Below are positions 26,904 through 35,591 of a stretch of DNA of 64,000 nucleotides, in pieces. This DNA is from Brasilonema sennae CENA114 (GTDB lineage: Bacteria > Cyanobacteriota > Cyanobacteriia > Cyanobacteriales > Nostocaceae), in contig NZ_CP030118.1 of NCBI RefSeq assembly GCF_006968745.1, forward strand, positions 4,042,674 to 4,106,673, given 5' to 3'. A model generated the notes under the pieces. The model was not told the DNA's origin and did no database searches. It was given only the letters and a program-made list of their open reading frames with translations. Both the position numbers and the translations under genes were made by a program. How positions within the stretch are numbered: position 1 is the stretch's first letter; each line of letters starts with the position of its first letter.

Positions 26904-27905
26904 TTGGCAGCCTCTATTGAAGAAGTTCAATCAAATGACCCAGATAAACAGTTGGCAGCTGGAAATCTCAAACGCATGGCTGAAACATTAAAAACTATCA
27001 GCGAATCTTCGGCATCTATTAAAAGCTTATGGGAGAATGTAAAAGCAATACTCATGCAACTATCCACTTGGTTAGGTATCGCTCAGAATTTCTTCGGAGA
27101 GTAGGACTAACCTATGAACCAGCCTTTGGATCACAAAAGCAATCTACCATCTGCGCAACAGCCAGGAATTTCACAGCAAGTTGATGGTTCCACATTAGGT
27201 GGTGGAATGCTGGCTGCAATCGGCGATGATAATGTCCAAATTGAGGGTGACAGCAACATTGTTACTTTTAACAAGACGGAGATTTTACAAATAGCTTAAG
27301 TCCTTATCCCCAGCTTGTAAAAGCTACAGATAAACATCGTCCATTCATAGCTGAGATGCAACAAGATGAGTTGCGGTTAGCAATCGAACAGCCTGCGGCT
27401 CAACATGGAGTCGTGTTTGAGGTGGGATTGGTGGAGGAAATCATCAAAAATGTACAAGGACAGGCACGATATTTGCCGTTGTTGCAATACACACTAAATC
27501 TACTGTGGGAAACAGAGGTTAAAAATCACGATATTGGCGATCTGCTGAAAGCAGCAGCGCTAGCCCCGAAGGGGGCGCTACGCAAACGCTATCGCACACT
27601 CAATATCAATACCTATCGGCAGTTGGGTGGCGTGTGGGGCGCACTCCACCAACGGGTTGAGAAAATTTACAACGACTTGACAACAGAAGAGCAAACGTGC
27701 GTACAACGCATCTTTTTGAGGCTCGTTGAGATTAGTGGGGATGAAGAATCGGCAACTGAGTGCAAAGCCGTTCTTAGACGGGCGATGCGATTTGAGTTTA
27801 ACGATCCACTCGAACAAAAAGTGTTGACTCAATTGATTGATCAAAACTTGCTGGTGAGCGATCATCAACCTCAGTCTGAAGTCTCTACTGTGGAGATTGC
27901 CCAAG
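26904..27905 (+). pseudogene. Broken nSTAND1-type ATPase gene (three pieces)
   Basis: Piece 1 (26904-27104, TTG-started, 66 residues) has EVQSNDPDKQLAAGNLKRM and a hydrophobic tail; it looks like an effector-associated N-terminal segment. Piece 2 (27114-27299) has GGGMLAAIGDDNVQIEGDSN and FNKTEILQIA, which in related proteins leads into the P-loop domain; here it stops. Piece 3 (from about 27300) resumes with KATDKHRPFIAEMQQDELRL, AIEQPAAQHGVVFE and YLPLLQYTLNLLWE, typical of the region after the P-loop, and ends by frameshift where VEIAHE would be expected. The Walker motifs and the sensor repeats are gone. A 24-nt repeat insert (27560-27583) adds in-frame residues to piece 3. Confidence 0.7.
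27560..27583. repeat. 24-nt repeat module inserted in frame in the nSTAND1 relic
   Basis: CTAGCCCCGAAGGGGGCGCT plus ACGC is identical, in inverted orientation, to 56840-56863 inside the nested repeat of the MITE-like element. It adds a LAPKGALR-type stretch to a domain that does not normally have it. Confidence 0.75.
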
Positions 27906-28030
27906 CATAAGACAAGCCACTATTATATAAGATGGATGGAATTTTGCTATAAAAACTCCGCAACTCTTCTGGGACTGCGGATATGTTAAGTTTTCAATCA
28001 TAGGCAAAGAAAACACTAAGGGTGTAGCGA

Positions 28031-29977
28031 ATGAAAGACTCCACTAACCGCAATGGGTTGGAAATAACAGAAACTGTCTCTGTAGCGGGTTCTGTCGCTG
28101 GGTCGGTATTTGCAGTTTTTTCCCAGCAGCTGATCTATGCGGCTGCGCCCCTGAGTTTAGCCCTCTCGCTGAGCCTGATCAACCGACGCCGATTTGAGCA
28201 GGCGTTACAGGAGAATATAACTGCTGTCTCCTCTGAAATGGGCACTCGCGTCACACACGTAGGTCAGCAACTGTCAGCACAGATGCAATCGGTACGCACC
28301 TCAGTTGAAACTCTGTCTGCTGTCCCAATACCAGCACCCTTTGACCCCACTAACCTGGAGCAACAGATTGAGGAACTGAAAACAGCACTTATCCACACAA
28401 AACAGATTACCAGCCAGAGTGCCACCAAGCAGGAAATCGAAGACTTTAACCAGAAAATTAAGCAGTTGCAAGCTTATGTGATCTCATTGACAGAGGCATT
28501 TAACCAGCGCTCGGAGCTAGAGCAAATAGAACAGTTAAGCCAAACCACCACCCAACTGCAACAGCATGTGTCAGCACTGCCGCCAATACCAGCACCGTTT
28601 GACCCCACCGGGCTAGAGCAACAAATTCAGCAGTTGCAAGCTGGTGTGAGCTCATTAACAGAGGCATTTAACCAGCGCTCAGAGTTACAGCAAATAGAAC
28701 AGTTAAGCCAAAGCACCGCCCAAGTGCAAGAGCATGTGTCAGCACTGCCGCCAATACCAGCACCGTTTGACCCCACCGGGCTAGAGCAACAAATTCAGCA
28801 GTTGCAAGCTTGTGTGAGCTCATTAACAGAGGCATTTAACCAGCGCTCAGAGCTACAGCAAATAGAACAGTTAAGCCAAAGCACCGCCCAAGTGCAAGAG
28901 CATGTGTCAGCACTGCCGCCAATACAAGCACCGTTTGACCCCACCGGGCTAGAGCAACAAATTCAGCAGTTGCGCCAAAGCACCGCCCAAGTGCAAGAGC
29001 ATGTGTCAGCACTGCCGCCAATACCAGCACCGTTTGACCCCACCGGGCTAGAGCAACAAATTCAGCAGTTGCAAGCTTATGTGAGCTCATTAACAGAGGC
29101 ATTTAACCAGCGCTCTGAGCTACAGCAAATAGAACAGTTAAGCCAAAGCACCGCCCAAGTGCAAGAGCATGTGTCAGCACTGCCGCCCTACTTTGACACC
29201 AGCGATCTCAAGCAAGAAATTCAACTGATCAGAGCAGAACTCCAATCCCTACGCCAACAGGTAGAATCCTCAACCCCTCCTGCCGAAACAGTCAACGGTG
29301 GTCAAACCGGGTTAGCACACCCAGAGCTTAATCGCAAACTCCCCAGACTCCCGCAACTGTTCAAGAGTTTCGCTCAGATGCAGCACCAGTTGGTAAAGCT
29401 ACAGCGCTTAACTGCTAAAAGCGATAAGCGGAGCTTACTGCCAAAGGCAGATCGCACAACTGTGCCCCCGCAAGAGCAGTTGTCTGAACTATCCCCAATA
29501 ACGCATCGGGTTGCTTCCTCAAACGGAACGCAATTGACAACCAGTCTGAAAAATCAACGCTTGAGTGTAGAAGCACTCATGGCGATGGCTGAGGCTCGTG
29601 GCATTGGCAAAGAATTTCAGATGGTGATACAAGCAGCCAAGAAACACCATCTTACACTGAATCCGTGGCCTACTAACCTGATGGTTAGTCCTGCGGCTCA
29701 CTTGCTATCCACTGCGCGAAGAAATTCCTCTCAATGCCTGTTTATCATTTCGGGACAGCCTGCGATGGATGGAAAAGTCCGACTCTGGGTATCAACGCAT
29801 GCGATCGCTAAATTTTATCCGGTTAGGCAACAAACTGTCACATCCCTCCTGGGATTTGATGGGTGGCGCGAGATGGATAAGGCACAGATAGAGGAGTTCG
29901 TCGCTAGTCTGAATCGGTTATTTGAAGAAGCCAGCGTTTTAATCAAACCAGGCAAAGTTGAGAAGCCTGGACTTTAA
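28031..29977 (+). CDS. Membrane-anchored coiled-coil protein with 56-residue tandem repeats
   Basis: 648 residues. A hydrophobic N-terminal region (about 17-52, possibly a hairpin) is followed by a long coiled coil containing five repeats that start at nt 28463, 28631, 28799, 28967 and 29066. The full unit is 168 nt, i.e. 56 residues or eight heptads (core: SLTEAFNQRSELQQIEQLSQ, then PPIPAPFDPTGLEQQIQQL); the fourth is shortened to 99 nt by loss of 23 residues. After a Gln/Pro linker comes a conserved-looking C-terminal domain of about 130 residues (MAEARGIGKEFQMVIQAAKK ... LLGFDGWREMDKAQIEEFV) that I cannot name. The N-terminus resembles a filament or tether; the C-terminal domain might be the working part. 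It follows an nSTAND1 relic; whether the two ever worked together is unknown. Confidence 0.75.
   Translation: MKDSTNRNGLEITETVSVAGSVAGSVFAVFSQQLIYAAAPLSLALSLSLINRRRFEQALQENITAVSSEMGTRVTHVGQQLSAQMQSVRTSVETLSAVPIPAPFDPTNLEQQIEELKTALIHTKQITSQSATKQEIEDFNQKIKQLQAYVISLTEAFNQRSELEQIEQLSQTTTQLQQHVSALPPIPAPFDPTGLEQQIQQLQAGVSSLTEAFNQRSELQQIEQLSQSTAQVQEHVSALPPIPAPFDPTGLEQQIQQLQACVSSLTEAFNQRSELQQIEQLSQSTAQVQEHVSALPPIQAPFDPTGLEQQIQQLRQSTAQVQEHVSALPPIPAPFDPTGLEQQIQQLQAYVSSLTEAFNQRSELQQIEQLSQSTAQVQEHVSALPPYFDTSDLKQEIQLIRAELQSLRQQVESSTPPAETVNGGQTGLAHPELNRKLPRLPQLFKSFAQMQHQLVKLQRLTAKSDKRSLLPKADRTTVPPQEQLSELSPITHRVASSNGTQLTTSLKNQRLSVEALMAMAEARGIGKEFQMVIQAAKKHHLTLNPWPTNLMVSPAAHLLSTARRNSSQCLFIISGQPAMDGKVRLWVSTHAIAKFYPVRQQTVTSLLGFDGWREMDKAQIEEFVASLNRLFEEASVLIKPGKVEKPGL
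28463..29190 (+). repeat. Tandem repeat array encoding coiled coil (168-bp units)
   Basis: Five units, four of full or near-full length and one of 99 bp. Units two to five are nearly identical at DNA level, while the first is more diverged, which points to recent expansion by slippage or unequal crossover. Confidence 0.9.
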
Positions 29978-30127
29978 TTAGCGCTATGAACCACATAGCA
30001 ATAGTTTCAGCCTTCCGAAATTCCCCCGCCAAGGGGAGTTCGGCTTAAAGTTTCCGTTACCCATAATGATGAAGTGTTGCTGCTTTGATGCTGGGGCTTG
30101 GGGCTGTTGCAAATAGGGTCTAACCCG

Positions 30128-30343
30128 CTAAGGCGGGAGCACCCCGGTATACGCACCGCAGTAATAGATACTCATAACTGCGATGAGCGCCCAGTGGTTC
30201 GGCGGCACATCCTTAAAGGGGTTTGGCAACGAATCTGCTCGGTCTTGAGAACAGGCTTGCAGAACTTGATCTCCACAAGGCTTGGCTTGTGCAGAGGGCG
30301 TTACCGGCTGCACGGTTTCGGTATTTTGAGCTTTGACGCATAA
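30128..30343 (-). pseudogene. Fragment of an S-layer-homology (SLH) protein
   Basis: The minus strand encodes about 60-70 residues ending at a stop at 30128, with NPFKDVPPNHWALIAVMSIY and YCGAYTGVLPP, the start of an SLH domain. Before it lies a short hydrophobic stretch (IIGFLCVKAQNTE) that could be the remnant of a signal peptide. A normal protein would have more SLH segments or a porin barrel. I call it a relic, although a tiny single-SLH protein is possible. Confidence 0.4.
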
Positions 30344-30383
30344 AAACCCAATAATATCAAGTCCGGTAATACAACGTTCATAA

Positions 30384-30448
30384 GTTCGTAGTGAGGACTT
30401 TAGTCCTCTTTGGCTGATATAGCAAGGACTCTTGTCCTTACTACAAAC
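30384..30448. repeat. Inverted repeat GTTCGTAGTGAGGAC...
   Basis: GTTCGTAGTGAGGACTTTAG pairs with the reverse of AGGACTCTTGTCCTTACTAC, with about 20 nt between the arms. It is a common dispersed hairpin type in filamentous cyanobacteria and may end transcription of the HAD gene. Confidence 0.6.
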
Positions 30449-30486
30449 TATAATTAGTTCGATAAAGTGTAGTTAATAGATGCAAT

Positions 30487-31221
30487 TCATTCACTGACAA
30501 CTTGAATTTCATCGAGTTGATTAATCACCACATCCGCACCTTTAACATTCTCCGCCTTCCCCACCCAAGTAATACCAATGCAACCAGCAGCTTTGGCATT
30601 ACGTGCCATTTGCATATCACCCACAGAATCTCCTACCATCAGCGTAGCTGTCGGTTCGACTCCTAAAACTTGGCAAGCTTGCAAAAATAAAACTGGATCT
30701 GGTTTACTCGGTCCTTTATCGACTCCCATTTCTAGTTGAATGTAATCACCTAATTGATGATGCTTGACAAAAGCACGCACTTCATCAGTTGTCGCCGCCG
30801 AAAGAATTCCTAATTTCAATCCACTTTCCGACAAAGACTTTAGCACTTCCAAACTACCCACAAACAAAGGTGAAGGTGTATTGCCAAGGTATTTTTCAGC
30901 GTCGTTCAAAGCTTGACGGGCGATAGTTAACGATTCAAACCAACTCCGTCCAGTTTCTGCAATATATGCTGCTGCAGCAATTTCTGTTTCGCGACGACTC
31001 GCCACTGCTATTAAACCCGCCGGATCGAGAGTATCACCATTAACGCCAAACGCCATTAACAACGGTTCCCCAGTTCCAGGAATTTGGGCATCTATCATCC
31101 GTGCTCCTCTTTGTGCGAAAGCACGTAAATCAGCTTCTGAGTCTTCCAAAGTACCGTTTTTGTCAAACAGAATCGCTTGGATATTGGAAAACGTCACATT
31201 TCTACACTGAATAGTTGCCAA
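30487..31221 (-). CDS. HAD-superfamily phosphatase (phosphoglycolate phosphatase-like)
   Basis: 244 residues from a TTG start ending at 31221. I chose it because AAGAGG lies about 8 nt upstream and the product then begins MATIQC, as I remember for Nostoc homologues; an open extension to 31338 lacks a start signal. Motif I is FDKNGTLEDSE, with the second Asp of the usual DxD replaced by Asn; motif II is ILSAATTDE, the lysine lies in KGPSKPDP, and motif IV is MVGDSVGDMQMAR. These fit an HAD hydrolase with an alpha-helical cap. The N in DKNGT is an oddity: in most HAD phosphatases this is the acid/base Asp, so activity may be lowered or different. Divergent with the sigma-like gene. Confidence 0.85.
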   Translation of the reverse strand: MATIQCRNVTFSNIQAILFDKNGTLEDSEADLRAFAQRGARMIDAQIPGTGEPLLMAFGVNGDTLDPAGLIAVASRRETEIAAAAYIAETGRSWFESLTIARQALNDAEKYLGNTPSPLFVGSLEVLKSLSESGLKLGILSAATTDEVRAFVKHHQLGDYIQLEMGVDKGPSKPDPVLFLQACQVLGVEPTATLMVGDSVGDMQMARNAKAAGCIGITWVGKAENVKGADVVINQLDEIQVVSE

Positions 31222-31343
31222 AACAGACCTCTTAAAGTGAGTAAATAAAGCAGCAAAGCATATAATATCGCGACAAAGGGTAATACTCCAGAACCCTTTT
31301 GTGAGTGATACTAAAAAATGCTTGCTGTTTTGCCACAAATGCT

Positions 31344-31988
31344 ATGGATGAGGAACTGTTATCCCGCTTAGTTGACGAAGCTTGTCAACACCTACCCGGA
31401 AGCCCAGAACGTCAAAAACTGCTGACGCGAGTTATTCGCTTAACCTCAAGCAAACTCTGGAGGGAAACGACTCCTTACTATCAGGATGCACTGCAACAAA
31501 CTTGGTTATATTTTTGTCGCAACATTTGTGAAGGAACAACAGGTCAGAGGTACGATTCTTCTTTAGGTAGTGTTATAACTTGGCTGAATGTTTATCTCAA
31601 ACGCAGACTGCAAGACTTTTACCGTGATCATCAGCGACAACAAACCAGAATAGTTTCTGCTAGTATCAATCAGTCTCGCTCGGGTGAAGCAAGTGAAATT
31701 GTTAATCCTGTAGATAACCTTGCTGCTGAACCTGATATTCCTCCTATTTTAGAAAACGTTAGATCGTGGGCAGAGAAAGACGCTGATGGAGAACTGCGCC
31801 AGACACACATTCAAGGACATCCGCAAGTGAATTGTCAAATGTTAATTTTGAAACGTATGCCACCAGAAGTGAGTTGGAAGGAACTATCAGCGGAGTTTAA
31901 GTTGCCTGTTTCCACTTTGAGTAGTTTTTATCAACGGCAGTGTCTGACTCGTTTACGAAGATTTGCTGAGAATGAAGGTTTATTTTAG
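31344..31988 (+). CDS. Sigma-70-like factor (region 2/4-type, cyanobacterial)
   Basis: 214 residues from the ATG at 31344 (MDEELLSRLVDEAC). A GTG start at 31305 would add 13 residues that look non-coding and overlap the divergent gene's promoter. It has a region-2-like start (YYQDALQQTWLYFCRNICE, then VITWLNVYLKRRLQDFYRDH) and a C-terminal helix-turn-helix (SWKELSAEFKLPVSTLSSFY). It resembles small sigma-70-family proteins of cyanobacteria. No anti-sigma gene is adjacent, and whether it directs RNA polymerase is inferred only. Confidence 0.75.
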   Translation: MDEELLSRLVDEACQHLPGSPERQKLLTRVIRLTSSKLWRETTPYYQDALQQTWLYFCRNICEGTTGQRYDSSLGSVITWLNVYLKRRLQDFYRDHQRQQTRIVSASINQSRSGEASEIVNPVDNLAAEPDIPPILENVRSWAEKDADGELRQTHIQGHPQVNCQMLILKRMPPEVSWKELSAEFKLPVSTLSSFYQRQCLTRLRRFAENEGLF

Positions 31989-31995
31989 CAAATCT

Positions 31996-32742
31996 TTACA
32001 CATCCAGATTACTAACGTAGCTATGCAGTTCTTTACAAAGCCGCTGTAGCAGGAGTGACTGGGATGAGTACACAAAAAAATGATCTCCAGGAAACATCTG
32101 TAGTGAAAAAGCACCATTAGTTTGTTGTTGCCAAGCTGCTAAATCTTCATGAGTAACTTTCCAATCTTGTAAACCCCCGAAGGCAGTAATAGAACAATCT
32201 AATGGCGCAGAGGGAGTGTAGAGGTAATTTTCCAGAACAGCAAAATCTGCCCGCAGGATTGGAAGAAGTAGTTCCATGAGTTCGGAGTTATCTAGTACTT
32301 CTTTGGGCGTGCCGTTATAGCGGCGTAGTTCATTTAAGAATGCTGGTTCTGGCAAATTGTGAATAGGTGGTTCTGGATCGGGAATTTGTGGAGCGCGGTG
32401 ACCAGATACATATAAATGTAATGGAGTCAAGCGATAATTTTGATAAAGTCGTCGCGCAAGTTCAAAGCTAAGCGCTGCGCCCATGCTATGACCGAAGAAG
32501 ACGAAAGGTTTATTAAGGCTTGGCAAGAGGGCTTTTTCTAGCGCCTGAATTAAGGGTTCAAACTGAGTAAACAAAGCCTCCTTCATCCGCGTTCCACGTC
32601 CAGGTAGTTCAATCAGACAAACTTCCACAGAAGATGGTAAATAATTTAACCAAGGGCGAAAGCTTAAAGCCCCACCCCCAGCATGATGGAAGCAAAATAG
32701 CCGTAGTTTGGCTTGAGGATTTGGCTTGGGACAGGTGAACAT
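31996..32742 (-). CDS. Type II thioesterase (alpha/beta hydrolase)
   Basis: 248 residues, full length for the family that edits non-ribosomal peptide and polyketide synthases. Catalytic serine S86 in FFGHSMGAALSFELA, oxyanion region FCFHHAGGGALSFRPW, Asp in GLQDWKVTHEDLAAW and His in FPGDHFFV. It would remove misloaded acyl groups from carrier proteins. No NRPS or PKS gene is within the window, so its partner cluster is elsewhere. It is convergent with the sigma-like gene, only 7 nt away. Confidence 0.9.
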   Translation of the reverse strand: MFTCPKPNPQAKLRLFCFHHAGGGALSFRPWLNYLPSSVEVCLIELPGRGTRMKEALFTQFEPLIQALEKALLPSLNKPFVFFGHSMGAALSFELARRLYQNYRLTPLHLYVSGHRAPQIPDPEPPIHNLPEPAFLNELRRYNGTPKEVLDNSELMELLLPILRADFAVLENYLYTPSAPLDCSITAFGGLQDWKVTHEDLAAWQQQTNGAFSLQMFPGDHFFVYSSQSLLLQRLCKELHSYVSNLDV

Positions 32743-32858
32743 CAGTTAGCAATTAAGAATGATAAGCAAGCTGCTAAGTGTTATTACAGAGATTGGATTG
32801 AACAACAAAACTCAACTTAGTTTGGTGAGTTCTGATATATTCAACCCAATCTACAAAT

Positions 32859-32930
32859 ACAGTTATCAGTTATCAGTTGTTCACTGTTCACTGTTAAGCG
32901 TTCACTGTTTACTGTTTACTGTTCACTGAT
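32859..32930. repeat. Heptameric tandem repeats (STRR)
   Basis: CAGTTAT and TTCACTG/TTTACTG units in tandem, the reverse complement of the family found after apcC. It lies between the thioesterase and glgB genes. Confidence 0.8.
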
Positions 32931-32948
32931 TTCATGACGAATGAGTAA

Positions 32949-35240
32949 TCATTCCATTACCTGTGCTGTTTTCTCCTTATCTAACTTGAGGATTAATACT
33001 CCCAAGGGTGGCAAACATAAATCCAGCGAATAGGGATGATTGTGCAATGACCAATTGTCTGTCCACTTACCGCCTAAGTTACCCATATTGCTACCACCAT
33101 ACTGACGAGCATCACTGTTGAATAACTCAGTATAAAATCCTAGTTCTGGAACACCGATGCGATAGTGGGAATGGGGTTGAGGTGTGAAGTTGCAAATCAC
33201 AACAACGAAATCATCAGAATCCTTGTCGTGACGGATAAAAGAAACCACGCTGTGGCGGTTATCGCTACAGTCAATCCACTCAAACCCTTCGCGGGCAAAA
33301 TCTTGGGTGTACAAAGCTGGTTCGGAGCGGTAAAGATGGTTTAGCTCTTTGAAAAACTGTTTTAGCTGTTGGTGTGGCTCATGCTGGAATAGCTCCCATT
33401 CCAAGTCACCCCAGACATTCCACTCACTCCACTGTCCAAATTCCATGCTCATAAACATGGTTTTCTTACCTGGGTGAGTAAACATATAAGTAAACAAACA
33501 ACGCACGTTAGCGAACTTCTGCCATCTATCTCCAGGCATTTTGCCGATAATATTGCTCTTACCATGCACCACTTCATCGTGGGACAGTGCCAGCATGTAG
33601 TTCTCGCTGTGGTGATACCACATACTAAAGGTGAGGTTGTTTTGGTGGAATTGGCGGAACCAGGGGTCCATGCTGAAGTAGTCCAGCATATCGTGCATCC
33701 AACCCATATTCCACTTCAAGTTAAAACCCAAGCCTCCGGTGTAGGTAGGCCAAGATACCATTGGCCATGAGGTGGATTCTTCGGCAATTGAGACAATACC
33801 AGGGAAATAGCTGAAAAGAGTGTGATTGACCTGACGCAGAAAATCTGCTGCTTCCAGGTTTTCTCTACCGCCGTACTGGTTGGTAACCCATTCTCCATTT
33901 TCGCGGCAATAGTCAAGATAAAGCATTGAGGCGACAGCATCAACGCGAATACCATCAATATGGAATTTGTCAAACCAGAAGAGGGCATTTGCTGCCAAAA
34001 AATTTCGGACTTCGTTACGGGAGTAGTTGAACACGAGAGTACCCCATTCCTTATGTTCGCCTTTGCGGGGGTCAGCGTGTTCGTAAAGGTGAGTACCATC
34101 AAAGAACGCTAAACCATGACCATCTTTGGGGAAGTGAGCAGGAACCCAATCTACAATCACCCCAATACCATTTTTGTGGCATTGGTCAACGAAGTACATA
34201 AAGTCTTCTGGTCTACCAAAACGGGAGGTGGGAGCATAATACCCAGTGACTTGATAACCCCAAGAGCCATCAAAGGGATGCTCGGCAACAGGCAGCACTT
34301 CAATGTGGGTATATCCTAAATCTTTAACGTAAGGAATAAGCCGTTCTGCTAGTTCCCGGTATGTTAGGAAGCGTGCGCCTGGCTTGAGTTCTGAAACTGT
34401 GATGACTGGCTGGGTTTCACCATTGGGCAGTAGTGGTGGTTCTGCACTAGATCCATGTAACCAAGAACCTAAATGCAGTTCGTAAACTGAAAGGGGTTCG
34501 GTGAGGGGATCGCTGTTACGCCGTTTTTCCAGCCACTGTTGATCACTCCAGGTGTAGGCATCCAAATCAGTGACAATGGATGCGGTTTTGGGGCGGGGTT
34601 CTTGTTGAAAACCGTAGGGATCAGATTTTTCGTAAATGTGTCCTTCAATGTTTTTAATTTCGTATTTGTAACTCTCTCCTACACCAAGTTCGGGAATGAA
34701 CAATTCCCAAATCCCAGTCTGACCTTTACGCATCTGGTGTTTGCGACCGTCCCAAAGATTGAAATCTCCTAAAATTGACACATTACGGGCGTTCGGTGCC
34801 CAAACAGCAAAATAAACGCCTTTAACACCGTTGATTTCTGTGGGGTGCGCTCCTAGTTTTTCGTAAATCCGGTGATGGTTACCTTCGCTAAACAAGTGCA
34901 AATCAAATTCAGTCAGGCGGGGAGAGGGGAAAGCGTAAGGATCATACATCACTCGCTCGTGTTCCCCTTCTTTGATCCGTAACTGGTAGTTCGCCAGTTC
35001 ATTTGTTTCTATCGTGCATTCAAAAAAGTGGGGATGATGCACCGCTTCCATTGGGTATTCCTTCCGTTCTTCAGGAAGGATAACCCACGCCTGACTTGCA
35101 TTTGGTAGGTAGGCTCGCACAGCCCAGATGCTTTTACCATTCTGTTCTATGGGATGGGCACCTAGTACTTCAAACGGATCTTGATGTTGATTCCAAACGA
35201 TGCTGTTAACCTGTTCTGGGGCTATCGTGGTCATAGACAT
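32949..35240 (-). CDS. glgB: 1,4-alpha-glucan branching enzyme
   Basis: 763 residues, family GH13. The N-terminal CBM48 region includes NARNVSILGDFNLWDGR; the barrel carries YELHLGSW, the nucleophile in GIRVDAVASMLYLDY (near residue 432), the acid in SIAEESTSWP (near 486) and LALSHDEVVHG. It makes alpha-1,6 branches in glycogen, the carbon store used in the dark. Two ATGs two codons apart are possible; AGGTAG lies 4 or 10 nt before them. No other glg genes are nearby. A C-terminal beta domain completes the protein, so it is full length. Confidence 0.96.
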   Translation of the reverse strand: MSMTTIAPEQVNSIVWNQHQDPFEVLGAHPIEQNGKSIWAVRAYLPNASQAWVILPEERKEYPMEAVHHPHFFECTIETNELANYQLRIKEGEHERVMYDPYAFPSPRLTEFDLHLFSEGNHHRIYEKLGAHPTEINGVKGVYFAVWAPNARNVSILGDFNLWDGRKHQMRKGQTGIWELFIPELGVGESYKYEIKNIEGHIYEKSDPYGFQQEPRPKTASIVTDLDAYTWSDQQWLEKRRNSDPLTEPLSVYELHLGSWLHGSSAEPPLLPNGETQPVITVSELKPGARFLTYRELAERLIPYVKDLGYTHIEVLPVAEHPFDGSWGYQVTGYYAPTSRFGRPEDFMYFVDQCHKNGIGVIVDWVPAHFPKDGHGLAFFDGTHLYEHADPRKGEHKEWGTLVFNYSRNEVRNFLAANALFWFDKFHIDGIRVDAVASMLYLDYCRENGEWVTNQYGGRENLEAADFLRQVNHTLFSYFPGIVSIAEESTSWPMVSWPTYTGGLGFNLKWNMGWMHDMLDYFSMDPWFRQFHQNNLTFSMWYHHSENYMLALSHDEVVHGKSNIIGKMPGDRWQKFANVRCLFTYMFTHPGKKTMFMSMEFGQWSEWNVWGDLEWELFQHEPHQQLKQFFKELNHLYRSEPALYTQDFAREGFEWIDCSDNRHSVVSFIRHDKDSDDFVVVICNFTPQPHSHYRIGVPELGFYTELFNSDARQYGGSNMGNLGGKWTDNWSLHNHPYSLDLCLPPLGVLILKLDKEKTAQVME

Positions 35241-35591
35241 GCAGCTACCTACGTTCGTTGAATAAAGTGATTAAGTAAATTTGCTTTGTAAAACGCCTAT
35301 ATATATTCTTTACATTTCTTTGCAAATTTTGTTGTGATAGTGATCGTACCTTGGAAAGAGTACCAATGGATGAATGTGCTTCACTGGTTGAGTGACTACC
35401 GAACGTGGGATGATGTGCACTCATTGTTTGATCCCCATACCCTTCGGCTGCTATCTCCTCCACCAGAGGCTACGCGTAAGTCCCAAAGGGACACGCTTAC
35501 GCGAACGCCTTGGCGTGCGCTTGCGCTTACGGCTGCGCCCTTCGGCTTCGCTCAGGACAAGCTCAGCACAAGTCCGCTCAGGGTAAACCCT
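35241..35591. other. Upstream region of glgB with repeat
   Basis: About 350 bp. The part next to glgB is AT-rich and should hold its promoter. From about 35466 it is GC-rich palindromic repeat. The small frames over the repeat have no protein-like composition. Confidence 0.4.
35466..35583. repeat. Palindromic dispersed repeat
   Basis: GCGTAAGTCCCAAAGGGACACGCTTACGC is an almost perfect hairpin, followed by GGCGTGCGCTTGCGCTTACG, CGCCCTTCGGCTTCGCTCAG and GCTCAGGG. The middle module is shared with the blocks at 2.2 and 2.5 kb. Confidence 0.75.

Larger units (their letters stand above)
29978..30486. other. Intergenic region with hairpins and an SLH fragment
   Basis: About 500 bp. A hairpin CCGAAATTCCCC / GGGGAGTTCGG at 30015-30043 lies just after the coiled-coil gene and may end its transcript, though it lacks a T-run. 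A minus-strand SLH-like fragment and a dispersed inverted repeat are listed separately. Confidence 0.45.

Noticed and set aside
30098..30343. 81-codon forward frame opposite the SLH fragment
   Set aside because: The minus strand carries the recognisable SLH motif; the forward frame is its shadow.
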